NCBI GenBank assembly: GCA_035760645.1
Contig: DASTSO010000090.1
Span: forward strand, 1 to 61,868
DNA: 61,868 nt
Direction: 5' to 3'
Source: DASSTY01 sp035760645
GTDB taxonomy: Bacteria > Gemmatimonadota > Gemmatimonadetes > Gemmatimonadales > GWC2-71-9
Below, one piece after another: positions 1 through 7,778 of the stretch (position 1 is its first letter; the number at the start of each line of letters is the position of its first letter). Under the pieces are notes generated by a model. That model was not told the DNA's origin. It saw nothing but the letters and a program-made list of their open reading frames with translations, and did no database searches. The translations under genes and the position numbers were made by a program.

Positions 1-300
1 GCCGATCACGGTGGCGAGGATCCCGTCGCGCCGCTGCGCCGCGCCCTCCAGCATCGCCTGCACCGCCCGGGCTCCCGGGGCGCCGAGCAGGTCGGTGAGC
101 TGCCCCGTGATCTGCCCCCGCACCGCCTCCTCCCCGAAGACCAGCCCCGCGATCGCGATCGCCACCAGCAGCACCGGCGCGATGGCGAAGAGGGTGTAAT
201 AGGCCAGCGAGGCCCCGAGCCGCGGAACGTTGTCGTTCCACCACCCCGCCAGCGCCCGCTTGCAGAGCACCCAGAAGGTGCCGGGATGCATCCGTCGCAT
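1..300 (-). CDS. YihY/virulence factor BrkB family membrane protein (partial)
   Basis: Only the first 100 codons are present; the gene runs off the left edge. The product is the N-terminal part of an inner-membrane protein of the YihY/UPF0761 family, once mis-annotated as ribonuclease BN, whose function is unsettled. What shows this is the family signature WWNDNVPRLGASLAYYTLF at residues 20-38, leading into a hydrophobic helix to about residue 55. The ATG at 300 was chosen; an in-frame ATG at 309 is also possible, and neither has a clear ribosome binding site. Its neighbour on the right is a repeat-rich spacer, so it is probably not in an operon with the M28 peptidase. Family assignment is firm, function is not. 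Confidence 0.8.
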   Translation of the reverse strand, partial: MRRMHPGTFWVLCKRALAGWWNDNVPRLGASLAYYTLFAIAPVLLVAIAIAGLVFGEEAVRGQITGQLTDLLGAPGARAVQAMLEGAAQRRDGILATVIG

Positions 301-353
301 GCACCACATTGTGGCGCGGGCGCGACGGGCGGGCGGTGAGCGGAAGCACGGGA

Positions 354-462
354 GGGACTAGGGGCTAGGGACTAGGGACTAGGGGGCTCCCACCGGTGCC
401 GGCCTCCTCGTGCCAAGCCCCTTCGACCACGCCCTAGTCCCTAGCCCCTAGTCCCTAGTCCC
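354..462. repeat. Inverted pair of heptamer arrays around the M28 peptidase stop codon
   Basis: The left arm (354-381) has four tandem heptamers: GGGACTA, GGGGCTA, GGGACTA, GGGACTA. The right arm (435-462) has four heptamers that are the reverse complement of the same two types. The loop between them is about 53 bases. The stop codon of the M28 peptidase (455-457) lies inside the right arm. The arms could form a long hairpin ending transcription, or the element may be a dispersed repeat. A similar layout with another unit is seen at 36188-36349. Confidence 0.75.
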
Positions 463-1462
463 TGCCTTCCCACACCGGCGCCCCCCCATCCGCCAGCACC
501 CTCAGCGCCCGGGCGGCCACCCGGGCGGCCTCCGTCAGGTGCGCGAAGTCGATGCGGCTCGCCTCGTCGCTCGGGGCGTGGTAATCCGCGTGCAGGTCGA
601 AGCTCGAGAGGGTGTGGGCGGGGATGCCGCGGCGGGCGAAGGCGATGTTGTCGCTGCGCTCGAAGAAGTGCTCGGCCGGGCGGGGATCGGGGACGACCGG
701 GAGGCCGGCGCGGCGGAACGCCGCGCCCATGGTGGAGCGCTCGTCGCCGGTGAGCCAGAGGCGGCCGGGGCCGCCGGCGAGGGAGTCGGGGCGGCCGACC
801 ATCTCGAGCTCGAGCTCGGCGTCGGTGCTGTCGAGCGGGACGACCGGGTGCTCCAGATAGGCGAGGGTGCCGAGGAGGCCGCGCTCCTCCCCGGTGGTGA
901 AGAGGACCACCACCGTGCGCCTGGGCGGCGGGCCCGCCCGGAGGGCGCGGGCCGCCTCGAGCACCGCGACGACCCCCGAGGCGTCGTCGTCGGCGCCGTT
1001 GTAGATCGAGTCGCCGGCGACGGGGCGGCCGACCCCCAGATGGTCGTAGTGCGCGGCGACGACGACCGCGCGGCCGCGGAGCACGGGATCGGCGCCGGGG
1101 ATCAGGCCCACGACGTTGGCGCCGGCGCCGGGGACGCGCTGGTAGTAGCCGCTGTCGCCGGCGGGACGGATCCCCGCCCCGGCGAGCCGGCCGGCGAGCC
1201 AGCGGGCCGCCCGGGCGGCGCCCGGCGTGCCGGTGGCGCGGCCCTGCATCGAGTCGTCGGCGAGCGCCGTCAGCTCGGCCCGGACCCGCGCCTCGGGGAT
1301 CCCCTCGGGGGCCGCCGGGTGGCGCGAATCCTGCTTGGACTGCCCCGCCGTGGCCGGCGGGGGCGCCCCGCCGGCCGGGCGTCCGCAGGCCAAACCGACA
1401 CAGCACGCGACCAGGACGAGCGCCTCCGCCACCCAGCGGTGGGGCGTTTCGGGACTATTCAT
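455..1462 (-). CDS. M28 family metallopeptidase lipoprotein
   Basis: Probable exported zinc aminopeptidase (peptidase family M28), 335 residues. A short hydrophobic N-terminus ends in lipobox-like LVAC (Cys20) or GLAC (Cys26), so it is likely a lipoprotein facing the periplasm. Family motifs in order: HYDHLG (His138, Asp140), NGADDDASG (Asp158-160), the general-base pair GEERG (Glu192-193), and HADYHAPSD (His291/His295). The fourth metal ligand, normally Asp in a DMVGR-like motif, is Glu220 here (ELEMVGRPD). The start at 1462 (MNSPETP) was preferred to an upstream in-frame one because it places the signal sequence at the N-terminus. It is divergent from the polysaccharide operon. Substrate unknown. 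Confidence 0.85.
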   Translation of the reverse strand: MNSPETPHRWVAEALVLVACCVGLACGRPAGGAPPPATAGQSKQDSRHPAAPEGIPEARVRAELTALADDSMQGRATGTPGAARAARWLAGRLAGAGIRPAGDSGYYQRVPGAGANVVGLIPGADPVLRGRAVVVAAHYDHLGVGRPVAGDSIYNGADDDASGVVAVLEAARALRAGPPPRRTVVVLFTTGEERGLLGTLAYLEHPVVPLDSTDAELELEMVGRPDSLAGGPGRLWLTGDERSTMGAAFRRAGLPVVPDPRPAEHFFERSDNIAFARRGIPAHTLSSFDLHADYHAPSDEASRIDFAHLTEAARVAARALRVLADGGAPVWEGRD

Positions 1463-1629
1463 CCGCCGAGCTCCGTGAATCCGACGATTGCCAGGGCTGC
1501 CACTGTGACGGGACTCACCACGGGAACGGGCCGTGGCGTAGCGTCGCCGTTGCCGGCGGACCCTAGTATAGCGTGGCGTCGGCCGGCCCGGAGCGGGTCG
1601 GCCGGGCACGGACGGTCAGGAGGGACGGG

Positions 1630-2928
1630 GTGAGCGTGGCGGGAACCAGGAGTCCGGGGCGGGCGGCGGGACGCGGCGCCCGCTCCTCGATGCCCTATCC
1701 GGCGGCGCCGGACGCGGACCGGCCGGACGACGCGGCGCCGGGCCCGGTGCTGGTCGTGGCGCCGCAGCCGGTCTACGAGGACCGGGGCACGCCGATCGCC
1801 GTCCGCCAGGTGATCGAGGCGCTCCTCCAGCTCGGCCACCGGGTGGAGCTCCTCACCTACCCCGTGGGCCAGCCGCTCGGCCTCGAGGACCACGCGGGGC
1901 TCGAGGTCGTGCGCATCGCCAATCCGCTCCGCATCCGGCGCGTCCCGATCGGCCTCTCGTGGCAGAAGCTCGTGCTCGACGCGGTGCTGGGGATCGCCCT
2001 CGCGCGGCGGCTCGCCGCGCGGCGCTACCGCTGCATCCACGCGGTCGAGGAGGCGGCCTTCCTCGCCGTGCTGCTGGGGCGGCGGACCGGGACGCCGGTC
2101 ATCTACGACATGCAGTCGAGTCTCCCCGAGCAGCTCGGCAAGCACCCGCTCTTCCGCGTCCGCCCGCTGCGGGCGCTGATCCAGCGCAGCGAGCGCTGGC
2201 TCCTGCGGCGCGCCGACGTGGTGGTCACGAGCATGGGCCTCGCCGGCCGGGTGCGGGCGCAGCTCCCGGCGGCGCGGGTGCACGAGTGGCGCTTCGCGAG
2301 CGAGGAGCTCCCGGGCAGCGCGGCCGACGCAGAGGCGGTGCGCGCCGAGCTCGCCATCCCGGCCGGCGCGCCGCTCGCGCTCTACTGCGGCACCTTCGAG
2401 GCGTACCAGGGGCTCCCGCTCCTGGTCGAGGCGATCCCGCTCCTGCGCGCGCGGCACCCGGAGGCCGTCGTCGTGCTGGTCGGCGCCGACTCGCCGCACG
2501 AGGCGGTGGGGCCGGAGAACCCGGCGGTCGCCGCGCTCCTCGCGGCCGGCGCGCTCCGGATCGTGCCGCGGCAGCCGCGCGAGCGGATCGGCGCCTACCT
2601 GCACGCGGCCGACGTGCTGGTCTCGCCGCGCCGCTTCGGCAACAATCTCCCCCTCAAGATCTTCGACTACCTCGGCACGGGCCGCCCGATCGTGGCGACC
2701 GACATCCCGACGCACCGGGCGGTGCTGACCGCCGAGCGCGCGATGCTCGTCGCCCCCACGGCGGCGGCGCTCGCCGGGGGGATCGGCGCGCTGCTCGACG
2801 ACCCGGCCCTCGCCCGCCGCCTCGCCGCCGCGGCCGCGCGCTACGCCGAGGCGCACCTGGGCTGGAGCGGCTTCGTGGACTCGGTCGAGGGGATCTACCA
2901 GGAGGTGGCGCGCGGTGCCCGCGTCTGA
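1630..2928 (+). CDS. GT4-family glycosyltransferase
   Basis: Retaining glycosyltransferase with GT-B fold, 432 residues, first gene of the polysaccharide operon. It probably moves a nucleotide-activated sugar onto a lipid-linked chain at the cytoplasmic face of the membrane. Visible: an N-terminal acceptor half starting near PQPVYEDRGTPIAVRQ, and a C-terminal donor half with ALYCGTFEAYQGL and the nucleotide-sugar region PLKIFDYLGTGRPIVATD. The GTG at 1630 was chosen because AGGAGGG sits five bases upstream (1618-1624); an in-frame ATG at 1690 lacks such a site. A TAGTATAGC stretch at 1564-1572 is a possible -10 element. Sugar specificity cannot be read. Confidence 0.85.
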   Translation: MSVAGTRSPGRAAGRGARSSMPYPAAPDADRPDDAAPGPVLVVAPQPVYEDRGTPIAVRQVIEALLQLGHRVELLTYPVGQPLGLEDHAGLEVVRIANPLRIRRVPIGLSWQKLVLDAVLGIALARRLAARRYRCIHAVEEAAFLAVLLGRRTGTPVIYDMQSSLPEQLGKHPLFRVRPLRALIQRSERWLLRRADVVVTSMGLAGRVRAQLPAARVHEWRFASEELPGSAADAEAVRAELAIPAGAPLALYCGTFEAYQGLPLLVEAIPLLRARHPEAVVVLVGADSPHEAVGPENPAVAALLAAGALRIVPRQPRERIGAYLHAADVLVSPRRFGNNLPLKIFDYLGTGRPIVATDIPTHRAVLTAERAMLVAPTAAALAGGIGALLDDPALARRLAAAAARYAEAHLGWSGFVDSVEGIYQEVARGARV

Positions 2929-3898
2929 GGCCGCGGCGCAGCACCTGGTGTCGGTCGTCATCCCCGCCCGCGACGAGGGCCGCACCATCGGCGCGACGCT
3001 CGCGGCCGTCTTCGCGCAGGAGGCGCCCGGCATCGCGCTCGAGGTGATCGTCGTGGACGACGGCTCGCGCGACGACACCGCGCTCCAGGCGCGCGCGGCG
3101 GGCGCCCGCGTGCTCGAGATCGCCGAGGGCAGTCCCGCCGCCGCGCGCAACCGCGGCGCCGCGCTGGCCCAGGGCGACCCGATCGTCTTCCTCGACGCCG
3201 ACTGCACGCCGGCCCCCGGCTGGCTCGCCGCGCTCCTCGCCGCGCACGCCGCCGGCGCCGCGGTGGTGGGCGGCTCGCTCGAGCTGGCGCCCGGGCTCTC
3301 CGCCTCGGCGCGCTGCGACCACTACTGCGGCTCCTATCACGTGCACCCGCGCCGGCCGGCGGGGCCCGTGCCCAACCACCCGCCCGCCAACCTCAGCGTC
3401 CGCCGCGACTGCTTCCGCGCGACCGCCGGCTTCACCGAGACCTTCCCGGTGGCCGACGGCCACGAGGAGCTCGCCTGGCAGGCCGAGCTGCGCGCGCGGG
3501 GCGCGACGATCCGCTTCGAGCCGCGCGCGATGGTGTGGCACCACAACCACCCCGGCCTCGGCAACCTCCTGCGGCGCCACTACCGCTGGGGCTACAGCGC
3601 GCTCGAGAGCAAGGCGGCCACCGGCACGGCGCGCCTCGCGTGGGCCTACCGCCACCCGCGCGCGCTGCTCGCCGCCGCCGTACCTTTCGGCGTGCTCACG
3701 AGCCTCTACACCCTGGGCTGCTGGCTCCGCGCGGGCGCGCTCGAGCCGGTCGTGATGTTTCCGGCGATGGTGGCGGCGCGCGCCGCGTGGGTCGTCGGCT
3801 TCGTGGACGGCGGGCTCGCCTGGCTCGCGCGCCGCGACGGCCGCGACGGCCGCGGCGGGAGCGCGGCGGCCGCCGGCCGCCGGCCGAGGTGGCGATGA
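2915..3898 (+). CDS. GT2-family glycosyltransferase with C-terminal membrane segments
   Basis: Inverting glycosyltransferase of GT2 (GT-A fold), 327 residues. Residues 10-45 hold the nucleotide-binding strand (VSVVIPARDEG) and EVIVVDDGSRDDT follows. The metal-binding DxD-like motif is FLDADCTP, and the region before WQAEL (GHEELAW) is where the catalytic base is expected. Two hydrophobic stretches near the C-terminus (around residues 246-270 and 278-302) suggest membrane attachment. It starts at GTG 2915 with GGAGG at 2901-2905, overlapping the previous gene by 14 bases, which indicates translational coupling. Acts in the same polysaccharide pathway; sugar unknown. Confidence 0.85.
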   Translation: MPASEAAAQHLVSVVIPARDEGRTIGATLAAVFAQEAPGIALEVIVVDDGSRDDTALQARAAGARVLEIAEGSPAAARNRGAALAQGDPIVFLDADCTPAPGWLAALLAAHAAGAAVVGGSLELAPGLSASARCDHYCGSYHVHPRRPAGPVPNHPPANLSVRRDCFRATAGFTETFPVADGHEELAWQAELRARGATIRFEPRAMVWHHNHPGLGNLLRRHYRWGYSALESKAATGTARLAWAYRHPRALLAAAVPFGVLTSLYTLGCWLRAGALEPVVMFPAMVAARAAWVVGFVDGGLAWLARRDGRDGRGGSAAAAGRRPRWR

Positions 3899-4926
3899 GC
3901 GCGCGGGCGGAGCCGGGAGCGCCGACGATCACCGCGGCGATCTGCACCGCGGCGCGGCCCGCGCTGCTCCGGCGCGCGCTCGCGTCGCTCGCGGCGCAGA
4001 CGCCGGCGCCGCTCGAGCTGCTCGTGGTGGACAACGGCCCCGCCGCCTCGCGCGCGGCGACGCGCGCCGCGGTGGCGGAGGCGGCGCCGGCGGCGCGCTA
4101 CGTCGTCGAGCCGGTCCCGGGCCTCGACTTCGCGCGCAACCGCGCGCTCGCCGAGGCGCGCGGCGACGTGGTGGCGTTCCTCGACGACGACGCGGTGGCC
4201 GAGCCGGACTGGGTGGGCGAGCTGGCGCGGGTCTTCGCGCGCGACGCGGTGGGGGCGTGCACCGGGCGGGTCGAGGCGTTCGCGCTCGCCACGCCGGGCC
4301 AGCGGCTCTTCGAGGCCAACGGCGGCTTCGCCCGCGGCGAGCGCCGCGTCGTCCTTCCCGCCGACGCCGCGCGGCCGCTGCACGGCCGCCGCGCCCCGCT
4401 CGTCGCCTGGGCGATCAGCGTCGGCAGCGGCGCGAGCCTCGCCGTGCGCCGCGTGCTCGCGCTCGCCATCGGCGGCTTCGACGAGGCGCTCGACCTGGGG
4501 CCCGCGCTGCCCGGCGGCGGCGACCACGACATGCTGTGGCGCGTCCTCCAGGCGGGGGCGGAGGTGGTCTACGAGCCGCGGGTGCGCGCCCGGCACGAGC
4601 ACCGCCAGGAGCTCGCCGCCGCCTGCGACCAGATCGTCGGCCACCAGCGGGCGCTCGTCGCGCTCTTGACGAAGATGGCCGCCACGAGCCGCGGGCGGCG
4701 GCGCTGGGCGGTGCTCGCCTTCCTCGCCTGGCGGCTCGCGAAGCCGGGCGCGCGCCTCGCCCGCCGGCTCGCCGGCCGCGACGTCCTCCCCGCCCCGGTG
4801 CTGCTGCGCATGTGGTGGCACTGCTGGCGCGGCCTCGGCGCCTACCCCGCCGCGCGCCGCCTCGCGGCCGCGCGCCGCCGCGCCGCCGCCGCGCCCGCGC
4901 CCCCGCTCCTGGAGCCCGCCGCATGA
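3895..4926 (+). CDS. GT2-family glycosyltransferase
   Basis: GT2 glycosyltransferase, 343 residues. Motifs in order: TITAAICTAARP at the N-terminus, LLVVDNGPA, GLDFARNRAL, the acidic metal-binding FLDDDAVAEPDW, a serine/glycine-rich acceptor loop VGSGASLAVRR, and GGGDHDMLWRVL carrying the likely catalytic Asp. The C-terminus is arginine-rich and then alanine/proline-rich. The ATG at 3895 overlaps the preceding stop (ATGA), so the start is well supported. It belongs to the subfamily with a VVDNxP signature, shared with the gene at 6552. Confidence 0.85.
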   Translation: MSARAEPGAPTITAAICTAARPALLRRALASLAAQTPAPLELLVVDNGPAASRAATRAAVAEAAPAARYVVEPVPGLDFARNRALAEARGDVVAFLDDDAVAEPDWVGELARVFARDAVGACTGRVEAFALATPGQRLFEANGGFARGERRVVLPADAARPLHGRRAPLVAWAISVGSGASLAVRRVLALAIGGFDEALDLGPALPGGGDHDMLWRVLQAGAEVVYEPRVRARHEHRQELAAACDQIVGHQRALVALLTKMAATSRGRRRWAVLAFLAWRLAKPGARLARRLAGRDVLPAPVLLRMWWHCWRGLGAYPAARRLAAARRRAAAAPAPPLLEPAA

Positions 4927-5759
4927 CGGCCGTTTCGACCACCCCGACCCGCGTCACCACGCCGCACGCCGACACCGACCCGGCGCACGCGCTGGCCGAG
5001 GTGTGGCGCTTCCGCGAGTTCCTGCGCAGCCTCGTCGTGCGCAACCTCAAGGTGAAGTACCAGCGCTCGATGCTGGGCTTCGTCTGGACGCTGGTGAACC
5101 CGCTGCTCACGATCGGCGTGCTCGTCGTCGTCTTCACCCACGTGGTGAAGATCCGGGTGCCGGACTACTGGGCGTTCCTGCTGAGCGGCTACTTCGTCTG
5201 GAACTACGTCATCCAGATGCTGGGCAACGCCACCTGGGTGCTCGCCGAGCACGCGCCGCTCAGGCGCAGCGTGGCGTTCCCGAGCGAGGTGCTCATCCTC
5301 GGCACCGCCGCGTCGCGCTTCGCGGAGTTCGCCATCGAGCTCGGGCTCGCGCTGGCCGCGCTCGCCCTCTTCCACCACCACGGCGTGCCGGCGAGCTGGG
5401 CGCTGCTGCCGGTGCTGCTCCTGGTGCAGGTGCTCCTCACCCTGGGCCTCGTGCTGCCGCTCGCCACGCTGTCGGCCTTCTACACCGACGTGCAGCACGC
5501 GCTGCCGGTGGTGCTGATGCTCCTCTTCTACGCGTCGCCGGTCTTCTACCCGGCGCACCTCGTGCCGGGCACGCTCCACGACCTCTACTTCCTGAATCCG
5601 CTCGCCGGCCTCCTCACGCTCTTCCACACGGTGCTCTTCGAGGGCCGCTGGCCCTCGGCGACGCTGCTGGGCGGGATGCTGGCGGCGAGCGTCGGGCTCT
5701 TCCTCGTCGGATATGCTCTCTTCAACCGCAGCAAAGCCGTCTTCGCCGAGCTCGCCTGA
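4923..5759 (+). CDS. ABC-2 type polysaccharide export permease
   Basis: Membrane subunit of a Wzm/TagG-like exporter, 278 residues, predicted to move a finished undecaprenyl-linked glycan across the inner membrane. It has the ABC-2 family layout: a cytoplasmic N-terminal helix (FLRSLVVRNLKVKYQRS), the conserved SMLGFVWTLVNPLL entry into the first membrane helix, about six hydrophobic segments, and a late loop motif FYASPVFYP with FLNPLAGLL. The ATG at 4923 overlaps the previous stop (ATGA). The ATPase partner follows immediately, overlapping by 47 bases. Substrate could be O-antigen, capsule or exopolysaccharide. Confidence 0.9.
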   Translation: MTAVSTTPTRVTTPHADTDPAHALAEVWRFREFLRSLVVRNLKVKYQRSMLGFVWTLVNPLLTIGVLVVVFTHVVKIRVPDYWAFLLSGYFVWNYVIQMLGNATWVLAEHAPLRRSVAFPSEVLILGTAASRFAEFAIELGLALAALALFHHHGVPASWALLPVLLLVQVLLTLGLVLPLATLSAFYTDVQHALPVVLMLLFYASPVFYPAHLVPGTLHDLYFLNPLAGLLTLFHTVLFEGRWPSATLLGGMLAASVGLFLVGYALFNRSKAVFAELA

Positions 5760-6552
5760 GGGCGCCGCGCAGCGCGACGCCGAGGGCGCGGCCCTCGCGA
5801 CCCCGCCCGCGTCCCCGGCGATCGTCTGCCGGGGCGTGACGAAGCGGTTCTATCACTACGAGCACCGCACCACCTCGCTGCGCGAGGCGTTCATCCGGGT
5901 CGTGCTGCGGCGGCCGGTGCACGTGCGGCGCGCGCACTTCATGCTCGAGGGGCTCGACCTCGAGATCGCGCGGGGCGAGTCGGTGGCGCTGCTGGGCGCC
6001 AACGGCTCGGGCAAGAGCACGGCGCTGCGGCTCATCGCCGGCATCTACGCGCCGACCGAGGGGACGGTGACGACCCGCGGCCGGCTCGCCGCCGTCATCG
6101 AGCTCGGCGTCGGCTTCAACCCCGAGCTCACCGGGGCGGAGAACATCCACCTCTACGCCGCCGTCATGGGGCTCTCGCGGCGCGAGATCGCCGAGCGCTT
6201 CGACGCCATCGTCGCCTTCGCCGAGGTGGGCGACTTCATCGACGAGCCGGTGAAGTACTTCTCGTCGGGGATGCAGGCGCGGCTCGCCTTCGCCATCGCC
6301 GTGGCGGTGGAGCCCGACATCCTGCTGCTCGACGAGGTGCTCGCCGTCGGCGACCAGCGCTTCCGTGAGCGCTGCCACGCGCGCCTGCGGGCGCACCTCG
6401 CCGGCGGCGGCACGATCGTGCTCGTCACGCACGACCTCGACAGCGTGCGCGACTTCTGCCGCCGCGGCGTCTGGATCGACCGCGGCCGGGTGCGGCTCGA
6501 CGGCCCGATCGACGAGGTGGTGGCGGCCTACCGCGCCGCGGTGGAGAGCTGA
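5713..6552 (+). CDS. ABC transporter ATP-binding protein, polysaccharide export (Wzt/TagH-like)
   Basis: ATPase partner of the permease at 4923, 279 residues. Walker A is GANGSGKST (residues 95-103), the signature is FSSGMQARL (183-191), Walker B is ILLLDE (203-208), and the switch histidine is His240. It carries the exporter-type N-terminal extension before the P-loop (TTSLREAF). There is no C-terminal carbohydrate-binding domain of the kind found in Wzt proteins that recognise a capped chain end. The family rule would then predict no terminal-cap recognition, which is inference. The gene starts within the permease gene and ends in a TGATG overlap with the next glycosyltransferase. Confidence 0.9.
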   Translation: MLSSTAAKPSSPSSPEGAAQRDAEGAALATPPASPAIVCRGVTKRFYHYEHRTTSLREAFIRVVLRRPVHVRRAHFMLEGLDLEIARGESVALLGANGSGKSTALRLIAGIYAPTEGTVTTRGRLAAVIELGVGFNPELTGAENIHLYAAVMGLSRREIAERFDAIVAFAEVGDFIDEPVKYFSSGMQARLAFAIAVAVEPDILLLDEVLAVGDQRFRERCHARLRAHLAGGGTIVLVTHDLDSVRDFCRRGVWIDRGRVRLDGPIDEVVAAYRAAVES

Positions 6553-7778
6553 TGCCGGCGCGCGTGCTCGAGGTGGAGCTCACCGCCCCGCTCGCCGCCC
6601 ACGACCTGGGCGGCCACCGCGCGGCGTTCGTGCTGCTGCGGCTGCGGGGCCGGCCGGTCGGCCGGCTGCGGCTGCGCTGCCCCGAGGGGCGGCTCACCCC
6701 CGAGGCGCTCCGGGCCGCGGTGGCCGCCGACCGGCCGCTGCGCGAGCTGCTCGCGCGCCGCGAGCTGCGCGACCGGCTGCTGGGGGAGACAGCCGCCCCC
6801 GAGGCGGCGGCGGCGCCGCTGCCGACCTGGACCGTGGTCGTCTGCACCCGCGAGCGGCCCGACGACCTCGCGCGCTGCCTCGCCGGTCTCCGCGCGCTCG
6901 ACGCGCCGCCGGGCGGCGAGCTCCTCGTCGTGGACAACGCCCCCGCGACCGACGCGACGCGCGCGGTGGTGGCGGCGCACCCGGGCGTGCGCTACGCGCG
7001 GGAGGACCGGCCGGGGCTCAACTGGGCCCGCACCCGCGGCGCCGAGCTCGCCCGCGGCGAGATCGTCGTCTACACCGACGACGACGTCGTGGTGGACCGC
7101 GGCTGGGTGCGCGCGGTGCTCGCCCCGTTCGCCGACCCGCGCGTGGCGGCGGTGACGGGTCCCGCGCTCCCGCTCGAGCTGGAGACCGAGGCGCAGGAGC
7201 TGTTCGAGGACTACGGCGGCTTCGGCCGCGGCTTCGAGCCGTGGACCTTCGAGCTCTACAACACGCAGCCCGCCGAGGCGGGCCGGGTGGGTGCGGGGGC
7301 GAACATGGCGGTGCGGCGCGCGCTCGTGCGCGCGCTGCGGCTCTTCGAGGCCGAGCTCGACTGCGGCACCGTCGCCCGCACCGGCGGTGACACCTACGCC
7401 TTCTACCTGCTGCTCGCCGACGGGTGGCGCATCGCCTACACCCCCGAGGCGCTCGTCTGGCACCGCCACCGCCGCGACCGCGAGTCGCTGCGGCGCACGC
7501 TGCGCGACTACAGCATCGGCGGCTACGCCTTCCTCACCCGCGTGCTCGTCGAGCACGGCGACCGCACCGCGCTCGGCGTCGGCTGGTCGTGGTTCCTGCA
7601 CGACCACGCGCGCAAGCTCGCCGCGGCGCTGCTGCGCCGGCCGGGGCGCCTGCCGCTCGACCTCCTCGTGCCCTACCTGCTCGGCATCTTCCAGGGCCCG
7701 GGCGCCTACCGCGCGAGCCGCGCGCGCGAGCGCGCGCTCGGCCCGCTCGCCCTCGCGCCCGAGGAGGCCGGGGCATGA
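6552..7778 (+). CDS. GT2-family glycosyltransferase with N-terminal GRPVG module
   Basis: 408 residues. About 75 N-terminal residues form a small extra module (VELTAPL, then VLLRLRGRPVGRLRLRCP) before the GT2 domain begins near residue 92 (TWTVVVCTRERPDDL). GT2 motifs: LLVVDNAPATDAT, GLNWARTRG, the metal-binding YTDDDVVVDRGW, VGAGANMAVRR, and TGGDTYAFYLLL with the likely catalytic Asp. The start overlaps the ATPase stop (TGATG). A comparable GRPVG module sits at the opposite end of the next glycosyltransferase. The module has no function that I know of; a carbohydrate- or partner-binding role is a guess. Confidence 0.82.
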   Translation: MPARVLEVELTAPLAAHDLGGHRAAFVLLRLRGRPVGRLRLRCPEGRLTPEALRAAVAADRPLRELLARRELRDRLLGETAAPEAAAAPLPTWTVVVCTRERPDDLARCLAGLRALDAPPGGELLVVDNAPATDATRAVVAAHPGVRYAREDRPGLNWARTRGAELARGEIVVYTDDDVVVDRGWVRAVLAPFADPRVAAVTGPALPLELETEAQELFEDYGGFGRGFEPWTFELYNTQPAEAGRVGAGANMAVRRALVRALRLFEAELDCGTVARTGGDTYAFYLLLADGWRIAYTPEALVWHRHRRDRESLRRTLRDYSIGGYAFLTRVLVEHGDRTALGVGWSWFLHDHARKLAAALLRRPGRLPLDLLVPYLLGIFQGPGAYRASRARERALGPLALAPEEAGA

